A stretch of DNA of 64,000 nucleotides from Diphasiastrum complanatum (GCA_029204225.1 CM055097.1:72184206-72248205); one strand, 5' to 3'; shown: positions 10,821 through 22,370, numbered from the stretch's first letter. Notes: a model not told the origin generated them from the letters alone. A program made the numbers and translations.

Positions 10821-10867
10821 AGCCTCTTCTGACGTGTGCTCGTGAAAAATTTCAGTCTCGTCCTAAT

Positions 10868-10938
10868 GATATCGGATCAACATGCACATTGTTGTTCTGT
10901 CCTCGATCGAAATTATTCTGTCACGTTGAACCGATATC
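10868..10938. repeat. 71-bp dyad unit 8
   Basis: The left arm reads GATATCGGATCAACATGCAC and the right arm in reverse complement GATATCGGTTCAACGTGAC. It has the best internal pairing of all units and is the last one before the plus-strand gene. Confidence 0.8.
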
Positions 10939-11307
10939 AGGTTCAATATGGCTAGTTCCTCCATGTTCTCAAATAACAAACTTCTGGATTTTTGAATGTC
11001 AGTGACATTTCATCTGAGAAATTAGAGTATTTTGCGAGTATTTTTTTTGCTCCCTTCGATATCGATAAGCTAGTTTATGAGAATCTTTATAATTTAATTT
11101 CTTATCTTGATAATTTTTTTTCAGATTATTAGTACTCCTGTTTTGGATATAAATAGTTTTTGTTTTATTCATTTTCAAGACCTTGTGCATTCCCAACCAT
11201 CCTCTAAGCATAAACACAATAGAAAGTACTCTAACCTGCATGACCATTTCAAAAGAAATATATATTGTGGTATCCACAAAAGAATATGTCGCCTTCTAAT
11301 CAAAGGA

Positions 11308-12491
11308 ATGGATTTTGTCTTTTACATATCTACTGAAATTCCAGATGATGAATCTGTTGAATTTTCAACTGTTCCATTGAATGAAGCATCTGCACCTGCT
11401 CCAGTTGATGTAAATGATGCAGATACTGATATAGGGGTTGAAGTTGAAGTATCTATGGCTTCAGATTATCAAAAAACTCTCTCTCATTCTATAATCCTCC
11501 CTGATTCTCTTCCATCTACACTCCTTGTTAATCAATTAAATCTACTCAATGTTCCCTTATATTTTATAAATAATGAAAGTTATATTTCATTTAATGATAT
11601 AGAAGATGTTTTGAATTTGAGAGAGGATGAAATCCTCTTGATTTTTGCTCAAAATTTATCAAAATTTTCTAACATTGTTGATTACACATATGATGACCTT
11701 GAAAGTGAAATAGATTATGATAAAGATGGCAATTGGAAATCTGGCAATGAGGCCTTGGAGGCCATGATTGAAAAATCTAAAGCCTATGAAAAAACTTTGC
11801 TTACAGAGGAGGAATTTTTGGAATTCCAAAAAAAATATCTCCCAAGGCCTAGATATATCCCCTCCGGAAATGTAGAGGCCATTGGAGGACATGACATTAG
11901 CAGAGCAAACGTCGTTGAATACGATGATTATGATCTGGTACGTAAATATTATATTGGTATCGATATTGTTCAGTTTTCTTATTTCAAACATTGTGTTAAA
12001 GTATGACTAGTTTGCAGTGTTATCATTCTAAATTTATTTTCTTTACTCGTTTACAGGATGCTGAAATAGATGCCTTTGGTATGAGACATGGAGACGTCCG
12101 AGGTGTATCAACTGGGAGAAAAGATGTGTCTCTATCACATTATTTGAAAAACTTTCAAAATAATGAGATTTGTATATATCATTCATCTTTTAATCCATAT
12201 GCAACCATTGTCATTATGGCCATAAAATCATTATCAGTTTGTTTAGAAGGCCATAAGTACGCAAGAAGAACATATAAAATAATTTTTGTGAAAAGGGATT
12301 TGGCTATTAAAATATTGGATTATACTCCCAATGAGACTATAACAAGATCATCTGCAATGGCCCTTTATTTGGGTTACATTGATATGAGCAAAAGGAAAAA
12401 ATTAGAATTTTTGGATCCATATGAAAGGAGATTATTCCTTCATGACAATACCATCCGTATGAATCTTGAAGAGGATGATGATGATAATTAA
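11308..12491 (+). CDS. Two-exon gene of unknown family, acidic protein with possible histone-fold segment
   Basis: Exon 11308-11937 and exon 12057-12491 join in phase 0 across a 119-bp intron with GTACGT donor and TTTACAG acceptor, giving 354 residues. The frame is open upstream to 11107, so ATG 11308 (MDFVFYISTEIPDDESVEF) is a choice; an exon starting after the acceptor at about 11124 is also possible. The N-terminal half is acidic (YDDLESEIDYDKDG) and the C-terminus ends EEDDDDN. Residues about 255-315 (SLSVCLEGHKYARRTYKIIF, then VKRDLAIKIL) have the helix-loop-helix rhythm of histone helix 2, loop 2 and helix 3, weakly like H2B or H2A; this is an inference from pattern, not a family match. 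Intact frame and splice sites contrast with the broken genes on either side. Confidence 0.5.
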
Positions 12492-12734
12492 ACAATTTTC
12501 TGTAATAGATTTTTGATATACTATAGGGATCTCTCTTTTGTTATGAATTTGAATGCCTTTCAAAAAATTGTAATACTTGGCGAGTTTTTAGCTTGATATC
12601 TAAATTGTGCTCTTCTATGAAACCGCTGAAAAAGTTGAACTAAATATTTATTTCTTGAATTGTGTCCTCCATGATTTGTTGCTCTATGAAATGCTCCCCT
12701 TGCTTGCCAATGAGATTTTTTCATGCCTTGTGAT

Positions 12735-13590
12735 GACTAGATACTTAAGCTCCCATATTCCTTTGCAAAATAAGTTGCATGATGAAGAAGGATGTGCTGC
12801 AAACAATAGTTTTGATTAGCTATATCAGTAGAAAAAAATATAAGCCTGAATGAGAAAAGTACCAGATAATGATATAGATTAGCACCATGTAATGAGTAAT
12901 GTTGTCTTTTCCCCAACAATCATGTACAGATTTTACAAATGTGGTGCAATGATTTTGCAAAGTTCTCATATCTTCTGATTATAGATTTTCTTTCCTGATA
13001 ACACCTATGAGTTTTTCTACGTTTGTTAATTCTTTGCATGTGTGATTGGATAAGAATTTTCTTGCTTTGGCACCTCCAATTGATGACTTATTAGGAATGT
13101 TTCCTTTTTTCCCGGTGAGTCTGTCACTTTTTTCAATCATGACATTCCCTTTATGTAGTCCTGCATTTGACAGAACTATTTCCAACCTCCTAATTGTTGC
13201 TTTAGCCACAGACTCCGGTTTACGATTCCATGCTAGAAGAATATGCAGGTAAATAAGTTTTTCAATAATACGAACCTAAGCATGCAATGTGCATATGTGA
13301 ACATTTTTAATGGAATTGGCAGAACACTTTTCATATTTGGATCTTCAGTTTCTCGTGTTGGGCCAGTGTTTGTTGATCGTCCCAAATTCATATTGTAGCA
13401 ATCCTTCATGCAATAAAGACATGGATGCTTTGATGTTGCCCCATGAGAGACATTATACATACATTTTAATGTTTTCAAATCCCCTGCAAGGTGCCATTAA
13501 TTTGAAAACTTCCATGGTTTTCGACTGTAAATTTCTCACCCTCCAAATGTCTCTTTATAATCTCGCCATAATTTGTTCTTGAAAATATCC
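12735..13590 (-). pseudogene. Transposase-like remnant with introns
   Basis: Minus-strand pieces fit one gene. The piece ending near 13265 starts after acceptor CCTTGCAG (about 13484) and encodes GDLKTLKCM, then SHGATSKHPCLYC and PIPLKMFTYAHCMLR. The 13240-12979 piece has ESVAKATIRRLEIVLSNAGL. Near 12880 a GKDNITHYM exon ends at a GTGCTA donor, and after acceptor TTTGCAG near 12800 HILLHHATYFAKEYGSL follows, so the splice recreates an ITHYMHILLHH run. The patterns (G/A)DLK...LG..(A/S)TS..PC.WC and ITPYMH.L..H recur together in uncharacterised transposase-like proteins of many eukaryotes, which I know only by pattern and cannot name. The N-terminal part is not found. Function expected: DNA strand transfer for a cut-and-paste element. 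Confidence 0.5.
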
Positions 13591-13654
13591 ATGAAAGTAT
13601 TTTATGGTCCTCTTTCAAGACCTGTAGAGAAGCAAGTAATGCATTGATAAATTG

Positions 13655-14503
13655 TACATTTTTTAGGACAATAATGATTGTACTTTACAATCATAGAGAG
13701 TTATTGGTTGCCTAATCAATGGATCTATCAAGTTCTACACATTAGATCTTGATCTAGATTCGCTACACTTGGATTTAAGCAAGAGCAATGGATCAACACA
13801 TCATAAATTAGTGAGAGCGGCCTCACACGTGTGAAGTACTATCCACAGTACGGCCTGCACCTGAAACAACAAGTACAATAATCCTAGATAGCAATCATTC
13901 ATAAAAATCACAAGACAAATGACTAGAAACCTCACAAAAGTGTAGAATGCAAAAGTCTCATCAATCTTCTTAGCAAAATGATTTCTTTTATGGATCAAGT
14001 ACATCCACGAGTCTGGTACAGTCCAGCAGGTCTTCACACGTGTGAAGAGTGCCACATCACTCAGATCTATCCATTCGATCCATCCTTGATCTTTATCCAA
14101 AGTTGACCTTCTAGAATATGGCTAAAATCCAAAAAGCTAGTCTCCTAGAATATAGGAATATTCCCTACAAAATAGGATCTAAGGAAAATGGTCAACTTAT
14201 CTTCTAGTACTCTATACACACGTGTGAACATCCACTTGCCATGTGGGAGCATTTACTCATGCACATGCAAGGAAAAGCTAATTTCTAGGTGACTAGTCAA
14301 CTTGACCAAAACTAGTCATATCATGTTCACACTAACTAGATTGATACAAAATCAATTTAGATATATATACAAGTATGAAAAGTAAATCCTTTCACACGTG
14401 GAAATAGCCTCCACACGTGTGAAATCAGATCATTAACATTATTCTAATGTTTGACCAATATTTACAATAACCAATGTCAAGTGAGAAGTGATAATATCCA
14501 ACA
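13655..14503 (-). repeat. 3' LTR of copia C (left end approximate)
   Basis: On the minus strand the LTR begins TGTTGGATATTATCAC at 14503, right after a purine tract. It carries four CACACGTG-type boxes, including the 16-bp perfect palindrome CTTCACACGTGTGAAG at 14032-14047. Block similarity to the LTR of B shows a shared ancestry. The end near 13655 is not marked by a clear TG. Confidence 0.7.
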
Positions 14504-14520
14504 CTCCTCCTCACTTCTAA
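14504..14520 (-). other. Polypurine tract of copia C
   Basis: The minus strand reads AGAAGTGAGGAGGAG directly before the LTR, the plus-strand primer expected at this place. Confidence 0.7.
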
Positions 14521-14541
14521 CTTGGCAAATCTAATGTACAT

Positions 14542-15540
14542 CTATCTACAATTCCAAGAGCATATCTTAAAAAATGGATCTTTGGACAATGGCTTGGTTA
14601 AGATATCAGCTATGCATCCGGATGATGATACATGATGTAGTTGCACCTCCTTGGATTGTACCTTCTCCCTCAAGTGATGAGCTATCTCAATATGCTTTGT
14701 TCTAGCATGGAAGATAGGATTTGAAGCAATTTGTTGAGAATCTTGATTGTCACAAAATATGTAAGGGATATCCCCGGCCTCTAGCACATGTAGCTCCATC
14801 AAGAGTCTTCTTAGCCATAGGAGCCCTTTGGTTGTTGAAGTCAATGCCTTGTACTCGGCTTCACAAGAAGATAATGAGATTGTATCTTGCTTTTTGGAAA
14901 GCCAAGATATTACTCCTCCACAAAGAAATGTTGCAAATGCACTAATGGACTTCCTATTCATCTTGTCACCTGCAAAATCTGAATCCGAGTAAACTGACTA
15001 GATAAATCAACTTTTACTTTGTTTATACCTTCATCATCATTTCCTGTCAAAATGATGTCATCAACATAAAGTACCAAAATGATGATCATTTCTTCATTAC
15101 ATTTGAAATATAAAAAAGGTTCATAAGCACTTATTACAAAGCCAAGAGAATAGAGAAAATCATGCAACCTAGAGTAACAAGCTCTAGGTTCTCGCTTCAA
15201 GCCATATAGGCTCTTCCTTAAGTAGCACACCTTTTGCTCCTCACCAACCTTGATAAAGCCCTCGGGTTGCATCATGTAGATTTCCTCTTCTAAGAAGCCA
15301 TTCAAGAAGGCATTTGTCACATCCATTTGGTAGAGATCCCACTTGAACAAAGTAGCAATGCAAATGATTAATCTAATAGTTACAAGCTTAGATACAGGTG
15401 CAAATGTTTCTTCATAATCCAATCCTTTTATTTGAAGAAATCCCTTAGCAACAAGCCCAACTTCGTACTTACTAATAGATCCATATTGATTGTACTTTAT
15501 TCTATAAATCCACTTACATGCAAGTGAGAGGTAGATCTTG
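14542..15540 (-). pseudogene. Copia C reverse transcriptase and RNase H
   Basis: Frame 15422-14958 encodes the copia reverse transcriptase: YEETFAPVSKLVTIR, MDVTNAFLNG, KSLYGLKREPRACY and the catalytic LYVDDIILTGND. Frame 14961-14542 encodes RNase H: SLSSCEAEYKALTS, FCDNQDSQQIA, ADILTKPLSKD. Between them the connection domain is mostly missing, so a deletion has fused the two. Upstream the RT frame continues to about 15535 (KWIYRIKYNQYGSISKYE) with a stop-free but shifted reading. Adjacent to its 3' LTR on the left. Confidence 0.85.
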
Positions 15541-15808
15541 ATGAAGATCTCTTGTAAGAAGATTTGTGTGACTCTTCGTTTGTTTCGTAATCTCCCGTTT
15601 TCTTTCGTTCTTTTCGTTTCTTTCGTAGTTTTTCGTTTTGCATCCCTTTGCGGTTTGCGGTCCTGGAGGTGTGTTTACGATTCACGAATGATTCGTGAAT
15701 CGTTCGTGCTTCGATTCAAGGGACGTTGACTATCACAAATTGTTCTCGTTCGACCTTCGTTTCTTGTTCGTGCTGCGACAAAGTTGCAGGAGTTCACCAT
15801 TTCTGACA
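15541..15808 (-). repeat. Partial LTR of the copia D family inside copia C
   Basis: The minus strand from 15808 begins TGTCAGAAATGGTGAACTCC, nearly identical to the start of the LTR at 27998. It is cut off after about 268 bp. It sits between the protease/pre-integrase piece and the RT piece of C, so integrase of C is gone and a foreign LTR end takes its place. Confidence 0.65.
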
Positions 15809-15857
15809 TCAGTCTCAAATCTAATGTCTATATTTATATCTAGATCAAAATTTGCAT

Positions 15858-16440
15858 CTAACTAGCAATAACAACTTGACAATTGCTTGCCATTGACTCC
15901 ATGTATTGAAGATTAGGATGGCCTAATCTCTTATGCCATAGCTCCACTTGAGATAGCTCCTCCCTAGCCAAGTTCACACTTTCACTTGCAACATTAGCAT
16001 CCAACTTGAAAAGTCTACCTTGCTTAATGCCACTAGCTATGCACTTATCATTTTTCAAGATGGAACAAACTCCATTCTTGAAATGTACATCTAGTCCATT
16101 GTCCATTAATTGTCCTACACTAAGCAAGTTTCTTGAAATGGTAGGAACATACAAAACATTATCTAGATCTATCCTTTTAGATGTGCCTAAGCACAGAGGT
16201 ATAGATCCTATGCCATCTATCTTGCATGCTATTATGATTTGATAGATTGCACCTGTCTTATTGCTATCCAAAATCTCAATGATATATAACTCCTTGTGTA
16301 CTGAAGGTGCTTTGATTATCTCCCATACATGCCCTTTCAATGATAGTCCCCTTTCCATTCTATCTTTAGCAGATTTTGACACACCCGATCTATGTCTCAT
16401 ATGTCCATGTTTGATGTCGGATTGGTTGTTCCAATAAAAC
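15858..16440 (-). pseudogene. Copia C zinc-knuckle remnant, protease region and pre-integrase
   Basis: The frame contains a decayed zinc knuckle (GHMRHRSG), a GLSLKGHVWE block, then DNVLYVPTISRNLLSVGQL and ELWHKRLGHPN, the standard copia stretch between protease and integrase. The protease DSGA site is not visible. Nothing upstream of 16440 looks like gag, so the 5' half of C is missing. Confidence 0.75.
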
Positions 16441-18850
16441 TAGGTGTCACTCTTGATTTGATCAACTTGTTGCAGCATCCTCTGTCGGCAGCCTTCATGC
16501 CTTGACATTTGATTTGGCTACTAGTTCTTAGACATCAAACACGCTTTTGTTGAATTCCCAATCCTTTGCCGGTTCGTAGTTGGAACGTATATAGAATTTT
16601 CAAGAAGCTCTTTGATGGGTTTTTCTTCACGAAAAACCATAAGGTTGAAGAAAAAATATATTTTAACACATATCTGCAAGTTTTTGGAGGTGCAGTGTGA
16701 ACTGAATTCTCGAGCACTAAACCCTAAAACTGTTTCCTTTGATTATTGAGACTTCAAAAGCTGCTATTGGAGTTCTTGGGGTGGTTGGAGTTCTTAGAGC
16801 TTTTGCAGTTGCTCATTGAATTTTGTTGTTGATCCGAGTGTTGCCTGCAATCTTGTTCGAACTCTGATTTGCAGGTAAGGAACTCTTCTTGTCTTCTTAT
16901 AACATGCTATATTGATTTGTCTTCAAGATTTCAGCTATGGGTCTTCTCTGAAAGTGTCTGGCTGCAGCTAGCAGGCAAAATTTTGGCTGCCTGTAGCTCA
17001 CAGAAAAAAATCTGCAAGCACAAGAGAGGGGTCCTGGAAATTTCTGCTTGTGTATTGCTCTTTGTGAATAGCATAGAAGCTGAGGATTTGTTTTTAATAT
17101 AGTGAAGAGATGGTGCCTAACCACATGACATTTCTTCCTAAAAGACTTCAAACCAAAATCACAGGGTTGATGAAGCTCCCACTTTTGTAACTACTGAAAA
17201 TTATCGGGACTCTCATCCAGAAATGGTAGTTGATGAAATTGCAGAAGATTGATGAGAATGCTCATTTCAACCACAATGTAATGAAAAGACATAAAGTGTA
17301 AGAAAGACCTCGCTTGAAGCAAAAATGATAGAAATCTTCTCAAAAATCTTATGTCAGTATTCAGAGATGCAAGTGATGATTTTACGCATAGAGATAAGGT
17401 GCAGGCCAACAGCCAACTTTGGTATCTCTGTCAGCAGACACTCCATTTTGAGTATTGTTTAATCTACGCTTCCCACATGGTGTGCCAAATTTCTTTGTCA
17501 GTTTGGCTTCTTTCTTGCAGTGGCTGAGACTCTCACTAGGGTTTTAGCAGGTGTGTTTCGTGTTGCAGTTCCCAGCTGCAGGTTCTTCATGCATTTAACT
17601 TACATGAATCGTGTAGCATTTCTAGTCACTAACATTGAGAAAGAAGAAATATATAACTGCTGTTGAAAGTTCAAAGCAGTAAACCAGAGTCAACACTCCT
17701 TGAACAATTTGGTATCTTTGTGCAAGAGTGTTGGTCTGAAGAATTGGAGGGAAACCCCTAAGAGGTTTCCTGAACACTGGTTTCAGCCACACATGCATGT
17801 GCAGGCACCTGAAATTTTTTTGCATTTTCAAACCTGCAAGTATGCACATTTGCAAGCACCAGCTTTTTTTAGTGGGCCTCCAAATTCTCACAAGCATGCA
17901 CAGGTTAAAAAGAATTTGTGGGGTTTTACTATAACATGAAGAATCTACAAAAACTGCAAAATGCTTATGGGACAAAAGAACATCTGTCAATCGAAAGAGC
18001 TTGGGCATAAACATTGAGGAGGTTTCTGGGTAAAAAAAGTTGAATTTTTAAATAAAACAAACAACCTGTGATTGTGATTGTGATTGTGATTGAGCTGGGG
18101 CCAAAACTGGGCAGCACCTACAAGTGCAAGCATCCTAGGGTTCCCAGTTCTGAGAATCAGAACCCTTGAGCTATTGCCCTTAGGACCAAGTTCTTAGAAC
18201 TGAGAAAGCCCTTTGGCAGGATTTTCTCCTGCATGTAATGATCACATGCGGCTTTTTCTGCCCATTTCTCACTCTCATCAAGAAATCAAAATGTGCAGAA
18301 ACTAATCACTCCATGAGGGAGAAAAGTAAGAAGATTTTCTTTTTAAGATATGGACTCCATTTAAATGACAATTATGCAATGTAATGATCTAAAAAAAAAA
18401 AAAAAACAAGCCAATGTGCTCACTACGCAATGGAAGTAGCCTGGGCAGATGACATTTTGCTCTTTAAAGACTCATAGACTGCACTCCAGGCCTCACCTAT
18501 GACTCCTTACTGGCAGAATGTGATCTGCCCAACTCCTTCCAAGGTAAGCAGATTGAGAATCAGTAGACTCAAGAAATTTTTAGAATTAGCTTACTGACCA
18601 AGTTAGAATATTGAGATTTTGACATGCATGAGAGGGTTGTGTTATGAAAGAAAACAGCACTGAGCCACTCCAGTGGTAACGAAAATCTTATATCCAGCAG
18701 CTTTCTCCTTTAAGGAATGAATTGGGTAAATTAGATTAGATCCTTGGCACTGCATCAATGAAGAGGAAGAAACTGGATAAAAAAAGGATACTCTAGAAGC
18801 GAGATCTGACCATGCAATTTTTAATAGAGAGACAGACATAAGCAATCCTT
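16441..18850. other. No gene seen
   Basis: The stretch has no supported coding region. It holds a TGATTG microsatellite at 18066-18097 and a poly-A run near 18391-18406. A short block near 17745 (GGAGGGAAACCCCTAAGAGG) resembles one near 21278, so a dispersed repeat may be shared. Confidence 0.6.
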
Positions 18851-20830
18851 GATGAAGAAATTTTGTATGAAATGCACAGGAAAAGCTGGTATAAGACTAG
18901 ATCTGAAAATGAGGGTATGCTCTTGTAAAAAGAAGTTCTCTGCTTGCAGTAGAAAGAAAATTATTGAGAATAACTAGATCTTTGGCATGAGAATTGTCAG
19001 AGCTTTGGCCAGAGATAAAGCAATGGACAGCGGGAGAGACCACTTAGCTTTTGTTTTAACTATGACATTTTGAAAAGAGCTCAAGGCCTACTGAATCCAG
19101 AATGAATGCAAAAAGCCTTCAGAGATAGAAATGATGTCTTAACATTCCCAAGAGTCATGTATGCTGTCAGAATAAACTCGCTACTCAAATCTTTAGCATC
19201 ACAGACGAGTAACTGGCACTAAATATGTGTTAATAAACTTCAATGGAATATTATTTCAAAATTTGCGCCAACAGTGGGCTTCAGCTTTTGATCTATAGTG
19301 GTCAAATCTGAACATGAATCCTATGATCTTGCTGTCATACAATAAACTCGCATACTAACCACAAAGGCCACATATTCGTCTCCGCAAACTAGACGTATGT
19401 ATATAAATACATGAGCTATCTAGAGCCAATTGGTGAACGAACAATCCAACAACAAGGAACCTTTCTACAATGTTATAATTCCAAGTTTTCTAAGAGAAGT
19501 TTATTCAGGTGCTCACAACAGCACTATTTCTGGTGATTGCCTATAAAATGCTTCCATAAGCTGAAGTGATCTCAGCTTACTTGAGGAGGCTCATAAAAGG
19601 GTTATATGTTTTCGTGACACTAAAACCCCCGTCGATCACCAAATTCTGACCACTGATATAGCCACCCGCATCACTGGCCAGGAACACAGCTGCCTGACCG
19701 ATGTGTTCAGCCCTGAGAGGTTTCCCTTTGAATTCTGATCCTTCATCAAGCATCCGCTGCATGTCTTCAAAGGTCAAATCTCCAGCCCCGATGGTCTTCA
19801 ATCCACCCAGCATGCCGGGGGTGGGCACTCCCAAGGGCGAGATGGCATTGACACGGATGCCATGAGGTCCTAATTCAGCTGCTGCGCTGCGCACAATACC
19901 AGGGATGGCAGATTTGACGAAAGTGTAGGCATTGGGTGCGCTTCCACCCAGGATAGTGGCCACACTGGAGGTGCAGATGATGATGCCACTGTGAGCAGGT
20001 ATCATAGCTCTGGCAGCATGCTTGATCCCCAGGACCTGCCCTCGCATGTTGATGGCGTAAACCTTATCAAAGGCATCCATGTCGAGATGGGTTACTGGCC
20101 CCAGCGGCCCAGCTATGGCTGCATTATTGTGCATGATGTCCAAGCGGCCATAGGTGGAGAGTGCGAAATCTACAGCAGCTGCTACATCCACCTCTTGTGA
20201 GACGTCCACACGCAGGAAGTGAGCTAAGGGGATGGAAGAAGCCACTCTGCGGCCCAGGGTTTCATCCACATCTGTGATGATCACCTTGGCACCCTCAGCT
20301 GCGAAAGCTCTGGCTGCTGCCTCGCCTATGCCGTTTGCGGCTCCTGTGACAATGGCCACCTGCCCATCCAAACTTTACACACCATCGCTACCCAGTGTCA
20401 GCAAGATCATAAATAAATTTTGTCATCAAGATCATAAACAAATCAAACTCTGTCAGGAAGATCATAATCTAATTCTGTCAGCAAAACCACAATCAAATTC
20501 TATCAGCAACATCATGAGCAGATTCACCGAATCTAAATAGCAATGCATTACGTTGAAGCTGAATACAGAATTGCAAGCAAAAACGTACTGAGGATCGATC
20601 AGCAGGCAAATTAGACTAACCTCAATTTTTTCTCAGCCATGGCTTCAAATCGGCACAACCACTCAACTCTCAAGGTTGAACAGAAATCTTCCAAGTGATA
20701 TGCTCAGTTGGTGAAATTCAGAAGCAAAACTTGAAACAATCTGAGTAATAAATAAGCCTTTGCTCTCACCTTGCTCCTCTGTAGCTCAGCTCCAAAGAGT
20801 TGATGTCTATTAGTACTCCAAAGCAACCAA
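18850..20830. repeat. Left arm of SDR inverted duplication
   Basis: In reverse complement this stretch matches 32130-33985 through the upstream region, first exon, intron, second exon and about 700 bp of 3' flank, with many small indels outside the coding part. Shared 3' blocks include TTCAGCTTATGGAAG and ACAGCATACATGACTCTTGG. Limits are by eye. Confidence 0.8.
19577..20640 (-). CDS. Short-chain dehydrogenase/reductase, copy 1 (secoisolariciresinol dehydrogenase-like)
   Basis: Coding exons are 20640-20621 and 20372-19577, joined in phase 2 across a 248-bp intron (GTTAGT donor, TAAAG acceptor), giving 271 residues. The start ATG (MAEKKLS) is chosen because copy 2 has the same exon with an MGENTLR start. 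Motifs: TGAANGIG at 16-23 for the cofactor, Asp41 after strand 2 favouring NAD(H), NNAA at 89-92, Asn115, Ser143, Tyr156 and Lys160 (YTFVK) as the catalytic tetrad. Length and layout fit classical cytosolic plant SDRs that oxidise alcohols of lignans, terpenoids or abscisic acid precursors; the substrate cannot be told. It differs from copy 2 at 19 of 264 exon-2 residues. The donor and acceptor are weaker than in copy 2, so splicing efficiency is less sure. Confidence 0.9.
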
Positions 20831-22199
20831 AGAACTTTATGAACGTGTAGCAGTGTCACCCTCACTCGGGGAAGTAGTGCTGATGGTTGATCGTTGACCA
20901 AATCTCAATCACATTTTAAAGTGAAAAATGAGAGAGGCGAAGTTTTGAGACTGCTGTCAAACTTCAAAGTAAAGGAGTCTCAAGCAATCACGTATTGTTT
21001 ACAAGGGATACTTAATAAGCATGAAGGACTAATGTGATAAGCATCTTGTTCTAAATTGGAATGAGACTGAGTCTTGCTTGAAATTATCAGCCTTAATTCA
21101 GTACTCAAATATTGCACAACTATGTCCATTGTTCGGGAAAGCCGGCAAAGTCCAAGATTGGAATCTACATGGCGTGCTAAAAAACTTGCAAGTTAGGTCA
21201 TAAAATAATGTATAACCCGCATGTATTGAGGGTCATCCTTGTGAAAAACATGAAAAGTTCCTGAAATATAGGTTTTTGGAGGGGAACCCCAAAAAGGTTT
21301 CCCGAACAATGCCTAAGTCCCTAAGAAAGCAAAGGTTTAACTTTGATTTGAAGTTTATGTATATTATATTAAATTGCAAAGAGTCAACTTAAACTTGAAG
21401 TTTATGTATATTAGATTGGATTTTAAATGGTAGAACACAACTAATAAAACCCAAAATGGCATTCAAGGAGTTAGAAATGACTCAAACTCTACCATGTACA
21501 TCCCCTTTGGTCTTAGCCAACACATATCACAAATGCAAACAAAAAGTTAAGTGATTTATAATAGTGGCATCTTTAGTGGATTAGGAAATACTAAGCAAAA
21601 TGAAATTCAAAAAACACACTAAGACATTCAATGAGCATCTACGTGACATTGGTCTAAGGCCAATACAAAGCACAAATGCAAGACAAAAGGCCAATACAAA
21701 GCACAAATGTAAGACAAAAGGCATCTCCAACAAACTAAGATCTTCTACCTTTTAAGCATGTCTATCAACTTCTTTAGCTAAATGATGTGAATAAATTAAA
21801 AACTTCATAGATCTTACCAAAGATTTACAAATGAACTTGAAAATCAAGAATTAAGACAAACTTTACATAATAGATAGAAAATTTTAGCAAGTAGATTCAA
21901 CTTTCTAGTCATGAAAACAAAAGCAAAAACAAACAAAGAATCAATTTGATTAGAGCTCGTGACATTGCATATCATTCTCGCAATTGATTAATCGAGCCAA
22001 ACATCATTAGCAATCAAAATATATTCTGAAGAAACAATAGCAATTGCAATTAAAAGAAAAACGGGTTTGCCTTGAAAGCCACAAAGGGAGCTCTACCAAG
22101 TAGAAGAAAATATCCAAACGAACAAAAAATGGCCTCCTTTGCAAACAATCTAGAACGAGTAGCCAAAAAGGAAGCACATTAATACATGCTCATGAAATC
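20831..22199. other. No gene seen; one small tandem repeat
   Basis: AT-rich sequence upstream of SDR copy 1. A 31-bp unit is repeated twice at 21658-21719 (unit begins GGCCAATACAAAGCACAAAT). Two AACTTGAAGTTTATGTATAT-like blocks lie near 21350 and 21393. Confidence 0.6.
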
Positions 22200-22370
22200 A
22201 TGGAAAGGGTCTCCAGTGAAATCTAGGGTTGGCCGATAAGGCAATAGCACTCTGATTATCACAGAATAAAATTGTAAGGCTGTATTGATACAGATTAACA
22301 CCTGATAGTAAATTTCTCAACCAAAATGCTTTCTTAATAGATTGAGAAGCAACAATGTATTCCACTCTTC
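22200..22370 (-). pseudogene. Copia RNase H fragment
   Basis: The minus strand encodes VEYIVASQSIKKAFWLRNLL followed by FCDNQSAIALSANP, the copia RNase H catalytic region. Nothing else of the element is attached on either side. Confidence 0.7.

Noticed and set aside
9460-10938. Dyad units as integron attC-like sites or a CRISPR-like array
   Set aside because: The setting is a plant nuclear genome, the units are inverted-arm dyads without regular spacing between them, and no integrase or cas-type gene is nearby.
6718-10938. Dyad units as microRNA precursors
   Set aside because: Arms are short (about 18 bp) and imperfect, the arm sequence is the same in all units and the centres are large; this fits DNA-binding sites better than processed hairpins, though small-RNA data were not available.
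10651-11005. Two plus-strand frames over dyad units 7 and 8
   Set aside because: They are short, overlap each other, have no recognisable content and consist largely of the repeat arms.
6250-13600. Block as an endogenous giant-virus insertion because of histone-like and protease genes
   Set aside because: No capsid, polymerase, packaging ATPase or other viral hallmark gene is visible, and the genes carry spliceosomal introns; a DNA transposon is the simpler reading.
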